DNA of 64,000 nucleotides from assembly GCA_040382235.1 (NCBI GenBank), contig JBEIFV010000002.1, positions 53,683 to 117,682 on the forward strand, given 5' to 3'. The notes beneath the pieces are model-generated. The model made no database searches. It was not told the DNA's origin and was given only the letters and a program-made list of their open reading frames with translations. The number at the start of each line of letters is the position of its first letter. Positions within the stretch are counted from its first letter, which is position 1. Shown in pieces: positions 32,207 to 39,749 of this stretch. Both the position numbers and the translations under genes were made by a program. The DNA is from JAEUOS01 sp040382235. GTDB taxonomy: Bacteria; Pseudomonadota; Gammaproteobacteria; Burkholderiales; JAEUOS01.

Positions 32207-32982
32207 GTCGGTGCCCGGGGTCTTGCTTGCGCCATTGTGTCGTTCCTGCATTGAGCCAATGGTGTCGAAAACCGCCTGGCCAGCCATCCAGCGTTCCTCG
32301 GCCGTCGCGTCGCTGAGAGCCAGCAACACTGCCTGACCGAGTTCGTGCCCGGTGGCCGCCAGGCCCATGTGCGCATAGGCACCGGCACTGCCCTTGCCGA
32401 GAGCCTCGGCCTTCAACAGCAGGTCAAGGCTTTGCGGGATGTCGGCGCCGGGCGTCGCGCATTGCTTCACATCGAGTGAATGGGCCTTGCGGCAGCTAGC
32501 CGGGCGCAGTTCGTACACCGTACACCGGTTTTGCTCAAGCAGCGGGCACGGCATGCGGTGTGCTTGCGCAGTCGTCCCCTGCGCACGCGCTGCGTGCTCG
32601 CGCAAGCGTTCAGTCAGGGTGGCAAGTTCCGCAGCCGGACGCTTCTGCAGTTCGGCCGCGATGCGCAGCACCTCGCGGGGTCAAGCGCTTCGACCCGCGC
32701 GTTGCAGCAATGGTTACAACCGGCCTTGCAATCGACTTTCAAGCCGGCGGCCTGAGCGGATTGCTGCACCTGATCAACGCCGCGTTGCAGTTGGGCAATG
32801 AAGCGTAGCGCGAATGGAGCGCTGCGATCGACTGTGAGGGCGGCGATGGCAGAACGCCGCACTATCTCGGTGGCCTGCGAAAACTCCGCCTGCTCCAGAG
32901 GGCTCAACATTGCGCCGGACATCGGTTCGCACTTTCGCTTGATCAAGGCGTCGACCCGGACGAACTGTGGCAGCCTCATCAT
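32129..32982 (-). pseudogene. YkgJ-family cysteine-cluster protein, frameshifted
   Basis: Two overlapping frames together make one YkgJ-type (zinc/iron chelatase-like) protein. The upstream frame runs from 32982 or 32979 through CKAGCNHCCNARVEALDPA. The downstream frame resumes with LRIAAELQKRPAAEL and carries CPLLEQNRCTVYELRPASCRKAHS. The expected join (DPA-E-V-LRIAAEL) is restored by adding one G within the GCGAGG sequence at about 32676, so a single-base deletion explains the break. It may be a real pseudogene or a sequencing error. The family role is unclear. The Cys pattern C-x3-C-x2-CC...C...C is complete across the two frames. Confidence 0.75.
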
Positions 32983-33037
32983 GCGCTGTCGTATTCCGGC
33001 GACACAGCCTCGTGCGCTCACTGCCAGGGCGCGCCGA

Positions 33038-33649
33038 TCAGTGGTCTGCCGGCGGCACAGTACTGGCAAACGAGGGACGCGCACTGACCTGGTCGAACCA
33101 GGCGCCGAGCTTCGGACGTCCAGGCCGCCAGACCAACTCGGGAATGCGCGCTTCGAAGCCGAGTGCGCAGGCGAGCGTGATCTGAGCCATGTTGAACGGG
33201 CCGCGCATCCAGGTGTGATCGATCTGCGCCTCCCACAGATCGGCCATGCGGGCGCTGCGGCTCCGCTCATGCCTTATCACGGTGGGCGAGCGTTCATCCT
33301 GCGCACGCGCGATTTCGCGCGCCCAGACCGATAGCCCATCGAGCATGCTGGAGGCCAGTGCTTCCAGGCGCCGCTGCTCCCATGCGGGATCACCTGCCGG
33401 CAGATCGAAGGCCGGCTTGCCTTCCAGATGATCGAGGTAGGCGCAAATCAGGCGGGACTCTTCAAGCCCTACACCGTCATCGCGTACCAGATACGGTACG
33501 CGCCCGGACGGGTTGATCGAGTGGTAAGGATTGTTCGCCATCCGGGTTTTGGTCACAATGATCTCGACCCGGGCCTGCAGGCCTTTCTCGATGATCATCA
33601 TGCGCACCATGCGTGCGTAGGGCGAGGTCTCGGTAATGTAGAGCTTCAT
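33038..33649 (-). CDS. Glutathione S-transferase
   Basis: A 203-residue GST. The N-terminal domain MKLYITETSPYARMVRMMI has Ser9 as the likely glutathione-activating residue, NPSGRVPYLVRDDG provides the cis-Pro loop, and GLEESRLICAYLD the ES motif. The C-terminal domain holds MRGPFNMAQITLACAL in place of the usual DxxxAD N-capping box. It lies 5 bp downstream of a 106-residue unknown gene and probably shares its transcript. Substrate unknown. Confidence 0.87.
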   Translation of the reverse strand: MKLYITETSPYARMVRMMIIEKGLQARVEIIVTKTRMANNPYHSINPSGRVPYLVRDDGVGLEESRLICAYLDHLEGKPAFDLPAGDPAWEQRRLEALASSMLDGLSVWAREIARAQDERSPTVIRHERSRSARMADLWEAQIDHTWMRGPFNMAQITLACALGFEARIPELVWRPGRPKLGAWFDQVSARPSFASTVPPADH

Positions 33650-33654
33650 GTGCG

Positions 33655-33975
33655 TCAGAGCGTGAAGCCGCCCTTGTGATGTTCGGGCCAGATCACAGTG
33701 CAGGGGCCTTGCTCCTCAAGGCGCCCGGCAATCAGCGCCGCACGGTCCACGCCGCGCAGTTTGAGCGCTGCGACAATGCGTTCGATCACCGGCGCGCGCG
33801 GCCCCTTGGGAAAGATGAACAGGTTGAAGCGGCCATCGCTGAAATCGTGGCGCTCGACTTCGGCGATGTCGTTGCGCGGAAAGCTGCGAAACAGCGTTTC
33901 TTCGAAGTAGAGAAGCATGTCGAAATCGGTGGCCTCGGCAACCGGCAGCTGAACCACGAGTTGGTCGCGTGACAT
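33655..33975 (-). CDS. Conserved hypothetical protein, 106 residues
   Basis: A small soluble acidic/basic mixed protein that I do not recognise, starting MSRDQLVVQLPVAEATDFDM. It contains FRSFPRNDIAEVERHDFSDGRFNLFIFP, looking like an alpha/beta ferredoxin-like or double-psi fragment with two strands and an amphipathic helix (PVIERIVAALKLRG). It sits between two GST genes on the same strand, only 5 bp from the downstream one, which supports it being a real gene. No function is proposed. Confidence 0.6.
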   Translation of the reverse strand: MSRDQLVVQLPVAEATDFDMLLYFEETLFRSFPRNDIAEVERHDFSDGRFNLFIFPKGPRAPVIERIVAALKLRGVDRAALIAGRLEEQGPCTVIWPEHHKGGFTL

Positions 33976-34088
33976 GGTTGTTTCGGATTACGCTTGCGCG
34001 GCAGGAGCGGCGTCCGCTTCCCCAAGGCCCGATCGCCCCCGGAAGGGCGGGCGATACGGAGCTTGGGCAAACAACGGCTGGGGTCGGT

Positions 34089-34769
34089 TCAGGCCGCCTT
34101 CATTTCCAGGTGCTTGAACATGTGCGAGCGCGCATCGTCGTCCATGGTGGTCTTGAAGCTGTGCTTGTCCTTGAGGCTGGCGGCGCGCGCGGCGGCCGGG
34201 CGGGCGCTGATTTCGTCTTGCAGGCGCTTCAGGTTGGGCAGCTTGGTCCATGCATCGTCGCCCAGAATGTAGGGCACCATGCGCGCCCAGCCCCACAAGG
34301 CCATGTCGACAATGGTGTAGGTCTCGGCCACCATGTAGCGCCGGGTCGCCAGATGGGCATCAACAATCGCGTAGTGGCGCATGGCTTCATACTGGTAGCG
34401 GTTGTGCGCATAGGGTACTTTTTCCGGCGCCATGTGCTTGAAGTGCACCGCCTGGCCGGAAAACGGGCTCACGCCGGTGGCGATGAACATCAGCCAGGAA
34501 AGTAACTCGCCGCGATTCGCAGCCGGGGCTAGGAACTTGCCGGTTTTTTCGGCCAGGTAAAGAAGGATGGCATTGCTGTCGAACACCACGCCGCTTTCGT
34601 CGACGATCACCGGCACCTTGGCATTCGGATTGAGCGCGATGATCTCCGGGCTGAACTGTTCGCCCTTGCGCGTATCAACCGGAATCGCGTCGTAGGGCAG
34701 GCCGGCTTCTTCAAGAAACAGCGCGACCTTGGTCGGGTTGGGTGAGCCGTTGAAATAGAACTTCAGCAT
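34089..34769 (-). CDS. Glutathione S-transferase (nu/theta-like)
   Basis: A 226-residue GST with MLKFYFNGSPNPTKVALFLEEAGL (Asn7/Ser9 region as glutathione activator), NPNAKVPVIVDESG and VFDSNAILLYLAEKTGKF. The C-terminal domain includes ETYTIVDMALWGWARM, the conserved N-capping box. The closest type I recall is the YghU/YfcG-like disulfide-bond oxidoreductase and theta group. A GGATCC-rich GGAGG site lies just before the ATG. It is first in a minus-strand set of GST - unknown protein - GST. Confidence 0.87.
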   Translation of the reverse strand: MLKFYFNGSPNPTKVALFLEEAGLPYDAIPVDTRKGEQFSPEIIALNPNAKVPVIVDESGVVFDSNAILLYLAEKTGKFLAPAANRGELLSWLMFIATGVSPFSGQAVHFKHMAPEKVPYAHNRYQYEAMRHYAIVDAHLATRRYMVAETYTIVDMALWGWARMVPYILGDDAWTKLPNLKRLQDEISARPAAARAASLKDKHSFKTTMDDDARSHMFKHLEMKAA

Positions 34770-35082
34770 GGGGGATCCTTGGAGGTTGCCGATTGGGGAG
34801 CCGGCATCTTACGGCAAGACAGGGGCTGCGGCGTGACTGGCGCCAGGAATGCGGGCTTTCATGTTGGTCGCGCCACACAGAAATGTGGCCATGCATGTCG
34901 ACTGATTACCGGACGGAGGCAAGAAAGGGGAAAGGCTGCCGGCTTGCCATCACCACCCCTGTTCATGCGTCGCTGCTGCCGGGTCATTTTTCGTCACCGC
35001 GATTCGCTTGGCACTACTTACTGGTTTGAATTGACGCGTACGATTGCGCTATCGCGCTGCTGCGCGCCTCGGGTGATTCACC
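34770..35082. other. Divergent intergenic region, no gene
   Basis: No coding sequence is apparent between the divergent GST and MFS genes. The region should hold both promoters, but apart from a TTGAATTGACG segment near 35023-35036 I see no convincing -35/-10 pair and no operator-like repeat. Confidence 0.35.
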
Positions 35083-36282
35083 TTGATCGTCTCGCAAACC
35101 ATAGCCGAATCTGCCAATCGCACCCGTTGGCTGATCCTCGCCATGCTGTTCGCCTGCCGCACCGGGCTGGGATTCCAGTTCCAGACCCTGGGCTCGGTAT
35201 CCGGTTCGCTGGTCACGCAACTGGGCTTCAGCTACGCCGAGATCGGCAGCCTGATCGGATTTTTCATGCTGCCCGGGCTGGTGCTGGCGCTGCCGGTTGG
35301 CTATGCGGGCCGCTACCTGCCGGATCGCGCACTGGTCGCCATCGGCCTTTTTTCGCTGGCGGCGGGCGGTGCGATTGCTTCCATCGCCCACGGCTTCGGC
35401 CTGTTGGCACTGGGGCGCGTCGCCTGCGGCGTCGGCTTCGTCTTCAGCACCATCTATCTCACCAAGATGGTGGCGGACTGGTTCGGCGGCAAGGAACTGG
35501 CCACCGCGATGGGCGTGCTGGTGATGAGCTGGCCCTTCGGCATCGCCATGGGCCAGATCGGGCATGTGTGGCTCGACGCCCATTTCGACTGGCGTGCGGC
35601 ATTCCTGGTGGCGGCGGTGCACTGTGCGCTGGGCGCAGTGGCGGTGTTCCTTCTGTACCGCCCGCCGCCACATGTCAAACCGGCGCAGGCGGCCGGCCCG
35701 ATCGGCCTGCCGCGTTCCGAACTGGTGTTGACGTTCCTGGCAGCCACCGTATGGGGCCTCTTCAACGCGGCCTACATCGCCTACCTGAGCTTCGCGCCAA
35801 GGGTGTTGATGGCCGGCGGCTATGGCGCCGCCCAGGCCGCCGCCGTGATCAGTATCGCCAGCTGGGTAATGATCGTGTCCGGCGCGCTGTGCGGTCAGCT
35901 TGCCGACCGCACCGGCAAACGCGATCTCATCCTGTACGTCTGCACTGCGGTGGCAGTGGCGGCCTTGCTGCTGCTGCGCGAGACTTCGCTGGCGGTCGTG
36001 CTGAGCCTCGCGCTCGGCCTGATAGGCATGGCGCCGGCGGGCGTGATCATGGCATTGACCGGCGAAGCGATGGCGCCACAGCGGCGCGCCTTCGGCATGG
36101 GGGTGTTCTTCAGTTTCTATTTTGTGCTGATGACCGCGGCGCCGCCGATCGCCGGCTGGCTGTATGACTTGAGCGGCGATCCGTATTGGCCGATCCTGTT
36201 TGCCGCATTCCTGTTCGCGGCCGGTGCGCTGGCGAATTGGGCGTTTCGGATTGCGAAGGGAAGATTCGCGTTGACGGCCTGA
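35083..36282 (+). CDS. Major facilitator superfamily transporter
   Basis: A 399-residue protein with about 12 transmembrane helices. MFS signatures are GYAGRYLPDRALVAIG between helices 2 and 3 and GQLADRTGKRDLILYV between helices 8 and 9, the duplicated G-x3-D/R-x-GR-type loop. It resembles the cyanate/nitrate-like and oxalate/formate-like carriers. Substrate unknown. The start codon appears to be TTG at 35083 (preceded by GGTGATTCACC), because the sequence upstream in frame is non-coding. An ATG at 35143 would remove the first helix. It is divergent from the GST gene. Confidence 0.85.
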   Translation: MIVSQTIAESANRTRWLILAMLFACRTGLGFQFQTLGSVSGSLVTQLGFSYAEIGSLIGFFMLPGLVLALPVGYAGRYLPDRALVAIGLFSLAAGGAIASIAHGFGLLALGRVACGVGFVFSTIYLTKMVADWFGGKELATAMGVLVMSWPFGIAMGQIGHVWLDAHFDWRAAFLVAAVHCALGAVAVFLLYRPPPHVKPAQAAGPIGLPRSELVLTFLAATVWGLFNAAYIAYLSFAPRVLMAGGYGAAQAAAVISIASWVMIVSGALCGQLADRTGKRDLILYVCTAVAVAALLLLRETSLAVVLSLALGLIGMAPAGVIMALTGEAMAPQRRAFGMGVFFSFYFVLMTAAPPIAGWLYDLSGDPYWPILFAAFLFAAGALANWAFRIAKGRFALTA

Positions 36283-36553
36283 TGCGAGTGGTCGGTCGCC
36301 GGGAAATCCGGCCTTGCATTCGAACCCTTGCCCTATGGCGTGACCAGTTCCAGCGCCGGAAAGTGGCAACGAAATCGCGCCGTGAGGTGAGGGGGCCTCG
36401 TGCCTGAGTATCAGGCGGTGCTTTGGGTGTGATTCGGCGGGCCTTTCTGCAAATCGCGACGCATGCCGGCCTGAAAGCGGCGACTACGGCTATACCCTGT
36501 GTGAGCCACACGCCACGAAAGCCCCTTGGATTTCCTATCCTGATGAAGCAGGC

Positions 36554-36844
36554 TCAATAGTCAAGTTCGCGTTGATGGCGCAACCCCAGGCTGCGCACCT
36601 GGTCTGCTACCGGGTCAAATCGATAGAGCGCCAGGTAGCCGTTCATCCCGTATGAAATTACCAGCTCGCACAATCCATGCTCTGCCGGACGGCCAATTTG
36701 TGGATGCCTCTCGTGCAGGGCTATCGCCTCAATGACTTCTTCGACCGCACGGGCGGCAACCACCGCACCGGCCTGCTCAATCATGAAGTCATGCAAGCGT
36801 TCCATATCGCGGGCGATGTCCGCCGCGTACTTTACTTGCGCCAT
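36554..36844 (-). CDS. RelE/ParE-family toxin
   Basis: A 96-residue toxin with the RelE/ParE plasmid stabilisation fold: VKYAADIARDMERLHDFMIE at the N-terminus, IALHERHPQIGRPAE in the middle, and YLALYRFDPVADQVRSLGLRHQRELDY at the C-terminus, where ALYRF and LRHQRE are typical. ParE-like members poison DNA gyrase and RelE-like members cut mRNA. ParE is more likely from the LxxHP pattern. Its start overlaps the antitoxin stop by 13 nt, forming a ParDE-type operon. Confidence 0.85.
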   Translation of the reverse strand: MAQVKYAADIARDMERLHDFMIEQAGAVVAARAVEEVIEAIALHERHPQIGRPAEHGLCELVISYGMNGYLALYRFDPVADQVRSLGLRHQRELDY

Positions 36845-37119
36845 GCCTTGAGCTTAGGCGTTCGGGGCTTTTTGCCAGCCGGTTTGGCCTTCCAGTAGTT
36901 ATGCAAATCGTGAGCGTCGTAGGCGAGTCCGCTTCGCTCCATGTCCCTCTCCGCCGCCAGGGCAGCGTCGACAAAGGCTTGCCGTTTTTCGGCGAGTGCG
37001 GTTTCTCGCTCAATCGCACCGAGCATCTAAGCGTGTGCCGTTTTGCCGGCTTGAGCCGCCAGCGCGGCGACACGCGCCTTCAATTCTTCCGGCAATTTCA
37101 GGGACGTGGTGGCGCTCAT
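36832..37119 (-). pseudogene. Ribbon-helix-helix antitoxin (ParD/CopG-like) interrupted by an in-frame amber codon
   Basis: Reading from the ATG at 37119 gives ATTSLKLPEELKARVAALA, a ribbon-helix-helix DNA-binding start, up to KTAHA. A TAG stop at 37027-37029 follows, directly and in the same frame followed by ATGLGAIERE-type coding (MLGAIERETALAEKR...), running to the lysine-rich end LKAWRK. In relatives one Phe/Tyr/Leu codon stands where the TAG is. The gene therefore encodes either two pieces (30 and 64 residues), a read-through product, or reflects an error. The C-terminal piece has its own Met and would contain the toxin-neutralising part. Confidence 0.7.
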
Positions 37120-37499
37120 GGCGATGTCTTTCGCAAGGTCAAAGCGGTTAAGGCAACAAAATGGTAACGCCACCGCCCAATCCGCGTCACGCCCCATTCC
37201 ACTTGCTTGACGCGTGGGTTTACTTCCCCTTGAGTCCGGCACCCGCTTTCCGGCGAACGCCTTGCGACCTTCCCGGAAACCTCCACTGGCGGAGCACGCC
37301 CCACCATCTTTCCCACGCGCGACAGGTCCTGCTCTGCCTGCGGCTTGCGCATTTCCGTTAGCGCCCTTGCCGCTGCAGCGCTTGCCATTGCAAGGGGAAT
37401 TTGTCGGCCGACCCACGGTTCTGGACCTGGCAGTGGATGCCGGTGGGCGCATTGCCGTGAGCGGCGAAGTCGTCGATTGCGCGCGCGGTGTGGTCATCG
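37120..37499. other. Degenerate stretch without an intact gene
   Basis: No intact gene. A minus-strand frame ending at the TAA at 37358-37360 reads protein-like text after the prpD-relic stop (YSPRRTRQLYWLDDDHTARA, later GIHCQVQNRG and KFPLQWQAL) over about 59 codons, with no start codon. I cannot place it. The remainder up to the antitoxin start is low-quality open frame. Confidence 0.35.
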
Positions 37500-37636
37500 T
37501 CCAACCAGTACAGCTGGCGGGTCCGGCGCGGCGAGTATCGTCACAACGCAGGAATGTCGGCGCTGGAAGTGAGGCTGTCGATGCGCTGCACGCAGTCGAA
37601 GAATTCGCGTGCGCGCGGTTCCGCGATCGCACCGGC
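37500..37636 (-). pseudogene. Relic of prpD 3' end joined to ene-reductase 5' end
   Basis: The last 31 codons of an MmgE/PrpD gene (AEPRAREFFDCVQRIDSL...SADIPAL, stop at 37541-37543) are followed through the same GTGA overlap by the first dozen or so codons of an ene-reductase (VTILAAPDPPAVLV), then a stop. The DNA matches the intact junction at 40780-40915 over about 130 bp with roughly one mismatch in nine. It is a fragment of a second copy of the neighbouring pair. Confidence 0.75.
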
Positions 37637-37644
37637 ATATCGAG

Positions 37645-38271
37645 TTACACGTTCCGCACATAGCCTGGCGCCTTCGCAACGACATCGGCGCCGCCATAGC
37701 GAGTGCCGTCCGGGTAATACTCCGCCGCCAGTTGCACCTGCCCCGCTGTTTCGTCGCCGGCCAGCGCCGCGATGAAGGCCAGCGTCATGTCGATGCCGGC
37801 CGACACCCCGGCCGAGCACCACACATTATCGTCGCGCACGAAGCGCTCTTCGACCACATTCACATCACCCAGCGCGCGCAGGCGATCAAGCGAGGCCCAG
37901 TGGGTGGTGGCGCGCTTGCCCGCCAAGAGGCCGGCGCGATGCAGCATGAAGGAACCGGTGCATACCGACAGCACCGCCTTGCAGTGCCTGGCCTGCGCGG
38001 CGATGAAATCGATGATCACCGGATTGTCCACCTCGGTGCGGGTGCCCATGCCGCCCGGCACCAGCAGGTAATCCAGCGGCGGGCAATCGGCGAACGAGAC
38101 ATGCGGGTTGAGCGACATGCGCTTCGCGCAGGTCACCGGTTCATAACTCTGCGCGACGACGCGGTTGTGCAGCGGGCCGCCCAGATGGCCGCTCCACATG
38201 GTGAGCATTTCCCACGGGCCGATGAAGTCGAGTTCCTCGACGCCGGGAAAAACCAGCATGCCGAAATTCAT
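37645..38271 (-). CDS. DJ-1/PfpI family protein, isocyanide hydratase-like (second copy)
   Basis: A 208-residue protein beginning NFGMLVFPGVEELDFIGPWEM, with Asp15 and the nucleophile Cys104 in LSVCTGSFMLHRAGLLAGKRATTHWA. The Cys-Thr pair and AT/THW motif match cyclohexyl-isocyanide hydratase more closely than the paralogue at 3933-4592, which has Cys-Ser. It is intact although flanked on both sides by gene relics: an ene-reductase tail 30 bp upstream and a prpD tail 8 bp downstream. It may once have belonged to a duplicated version of the operon at 39.75-49.74 kb. Confidence 0.82.
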   Translation of the reverse strand: MNFGMLVFPGVEELDFIGPWEMLTMWSGHLGGPLHNRVVAQSYEPVTCAKRMSLNPHVSFADCPPLDYLLVPGGMGTRTEVDNPVIIDFIAAQARHCKAVLSVCTGSFMLHRAGLLAGKRATTHWASLDRLRALGDVNVVEERFVRDDNVWCSAGVSAGIDMTLAFIAALAGDETAGQVQLAAEYYPDGTRYGGADVVAKAPGYVRNV

Positions 38272-38300
38272 GTCGTGCTCCTTGGGTGGGTGGGGCGCTG

Positions 38301-38378
38301 ATTATGCATCGTGGCTCACGGACCGCGGTATTGCTCCAGCAGTTCGCGCTGGTCGGGTGCGAGCTTGCCGCCCTGACG
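38301..38378 (-). pseudogene. Relic of ene-reductase 3' end
   Basis: The last 20 codons and stop of an old yellow enzyme gene (RQGGKLAPDQRELLEQYRGP, stop at 38316-38318) plus 15 bp of downstream sequence (GCCACGATGCATA) are about 90% identical to the end of the intact gene at 39738-39812. Homology stops sharply at both ends. Confidence 0.8.
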
Positions 38379-38396
38379 GTCGCTGCTCGAATCTGG

Positions 38397-39008
38397 CTAA
38401 AGGACTGCTTTACCCTTCTGTCGCAGCGCCAACAGCGCACTTGCGGTTTCGGTTTGTCCGTCCGCAGCCAGCTTTTTAAGGAGTTGCTCCGGTGTGGGGG
38501 CCGAGCGCAGCGTCGATCGCAGTGCTGCGAAAGCGCCAGCCACGCCGGTTTCGTTCGCGGTAATCAGCTTTAGCAGGAACACATCGGGGCGTTCCACGTC
38601 GATGCCGAGGGTTGCCAGTTTCCTGACGCCGAAATCACGGACGTTCTTCGTGACCAAGCTGACCACGGGTGTGTTTGGATAGTACCGGTTGGCTCGCAGC
38701 ACAAGAGCGCAGGCAGCCACGTGAATGTCTTTGGCGGACCGCATCGCCGGGGCGACCGCTTCGAATCGTGCTTGCACGTCCCTGATCGGCACCTCGGCCT
38801 GCGGCAGCGCTGCTCGCATCAATGCTTCATGTTTCGTGGCCGCAGCCCGATCAGGCTTGCGGCCGGTCTTCACGAGGGCGCGGCTCATCTCGTCCAGAAT
38901 GAGCGCACTCCAGTGCAGGCGTATGAGTCCTCGGTAGTCCAGGTGGATAAGTAACCCGCGGGTGGTTGCGCCGAACAGGGTGTCGGCATCCGCGACCAAT
39001 GGAATCAT
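38397..39008 (-). CDS. PIN-domain protein, probable toxin
   Basis: A 203-residue PIN-like nuclease: PLVADADTLFGATTRG with the first Asp, ALILDEMSRALV with Glu, and RSAKDIHVAACAL with the third Asp, followed by VSLVTKNVRDF. The C-terminal 60 residues, after RPDVFLL, are an Ala/Leu-rich tail. The ATG at 39008 and GTGs at 39011/39014 are all possible starts. It lies 9 bp downstream of the HTH gene and forms a helix-turn-helix/PIN two-gene module. Longer than minimal PIN toxins (about 130-150). Confidence 0.75.
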   Translation of the reverse strand: MIPLVADADTLFGATTRGLLIHLDYRGLIRLHWSALILDEMSRALVKTGRKPDRAAATKHEALMRAALPQAEVPIRDVQARFEAVAPAMRSAKDIHVAACALVLRANRYYPNTPVVSLVTKNVRDFGVRKLATLGIDVERPDVFLLKLITANETGVAGAFAALRSTLRSAPTPEQLLKKLAADGQTETASALLALRQKGKAVL

Positions 39009-39017
39009 CACCACGAG

Positions 39018-39602
39018 TCAGCTTGCGGAGATCTCGCTGTCGAGGTCCGCACCGAGTCGCCTGAGGCCGCGGCGGCGGCGCGTCTGTTCGCGGCGGTGCC
39101 AGGCCAGCACGGCTGACTGCAGGACGCGTCGCTGGTTGCCGACCTGCTGGTGCAGCGGGATGTCGCCGGCTTCGATGCGGGCCACGAGGTAGGGGCGCGA
39201 CACGCCGACAAGGTCGGCGGCTTCCTGGGTGCTGATGACCGGGTCGGTATCTGCAATTGGCCTGGATTTCGCGGCCGCCGCCGCGGGAGCGGTTGCGGGG
39301 TTTTGGAAGAGGCGCATGAAGTCGCCCTTGATGACCCTGGCAAGGCGTGGAGTCAAGTGCACATGGCGACGTACAACGTCCAGGAGGGGGGCGACTTCGA
39401 CAGTGATTTTCAGGGCCTGCACCGGCCGGATTGCGGAATGCCGGGAAGGTGATCGGGCAAGCGCGTTTGCCGCCAGGCTCCTTGGCGCCGCGCCGCTTGC
39501 CTTCGCGACGGCCGATCGGCCAGTCTCAGCGCGTGTCGCCATGGCCTGCGTGGGGTGGGTCCGTCGGGCTGAAGCCTTGGTGGGTTTTTGCGCAGTTTTC
39601 AT
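39018..39602 (-). CDS. Excisionase-type helix-turn-helix protein, probable antitoxin of the PIN module
   Basis: A 194-residue protein. The N-terminal 50 residues are basic and Ala-rich (KTAQKPTKASARRTHPTQAM). The C-terminal half carries a MerR/excisionase-type HTH, DPVISTQEAADLVGVSRPYLVARIEAGDIPLHQQVGNQRRV, followed by an Arg-rich end. Such HTH proteins act as antitoxins and autorepressors for downstream PIN toxins. The ATG at 39602 is selected because the 9-bp repeats of the putative operator lie just upstream. The 47-codon upstream extension would cross those repeats. Confidence 0.72.
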   Translation of the reverse strand: MKTAQKPTKASARRTHPTQAMATRAETGRSAVAKASGAAPRSLAANALARSPSRHSAIRPVQALKITVEVAPLLDVVRRHVHLTPRLARVIKGDFMRLFQNPATAPAAAAAKSRPIADTDPVISTQEAADLVGVSRPYLVARIEAGDIPLHQQVGNQRRVLQSAVLAWHRREQTRRRRGLRRLGADLDSEISAS

Positions 39603-39624
39603 GGAGCAGAGTGTATCAAAGTCA

Positions 39625-39660
39625 TGCGATATACGCGAATTACGCGAAATTCGCGAAAGT
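39625..39660 (-). promoter_or_regulatory. 9-bp tandem operator repeats upstream of the HTH/PIN module
   Basis: On the plus strand the sequence CGCGAA recurs at 39634, 39643 and 39652 with an exact 9-bp period (units CGCGAATTA, CGCGAAATT, CGCGAAAGT), preceded by a weaker TGCGATATA unit at 39625. CGCGAATT and AATTCGCG also form an inverted repeat. The location, 23-58 bp upstream of the ATG, suits autorepression by the HTH protein. Confidence 0.5.
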
Positions 39661-39694
39661 CGGTCTCGCGCCGGCGGTCCATCTCTCGGCAGTA

Positions 39695-39736
39695 GGCGCC
39701 GGCTGCGCGGGCCGGGTTGTGGCCGCCGTTGCCGAC
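39695..39736 (-). pseudogene. Relic of an internal ene-reductase segment
   Basis: Immediately past the intact ene-reductase stop, the minus strand reads VGNGGHNPARAAGA, which corresponds to IGNGGYDPASAAAA inside the intact enzyme (about 39885-39927). This 14-codon fragment abuts the point (GATGCATA) where the downstream sequences of the intact copy and the 38.3-kb relic diverge. It is short, so chance is not fully excluded. Confidence 0.5.
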
Positions 39737-39749
39737 TATGCATCGTGGC

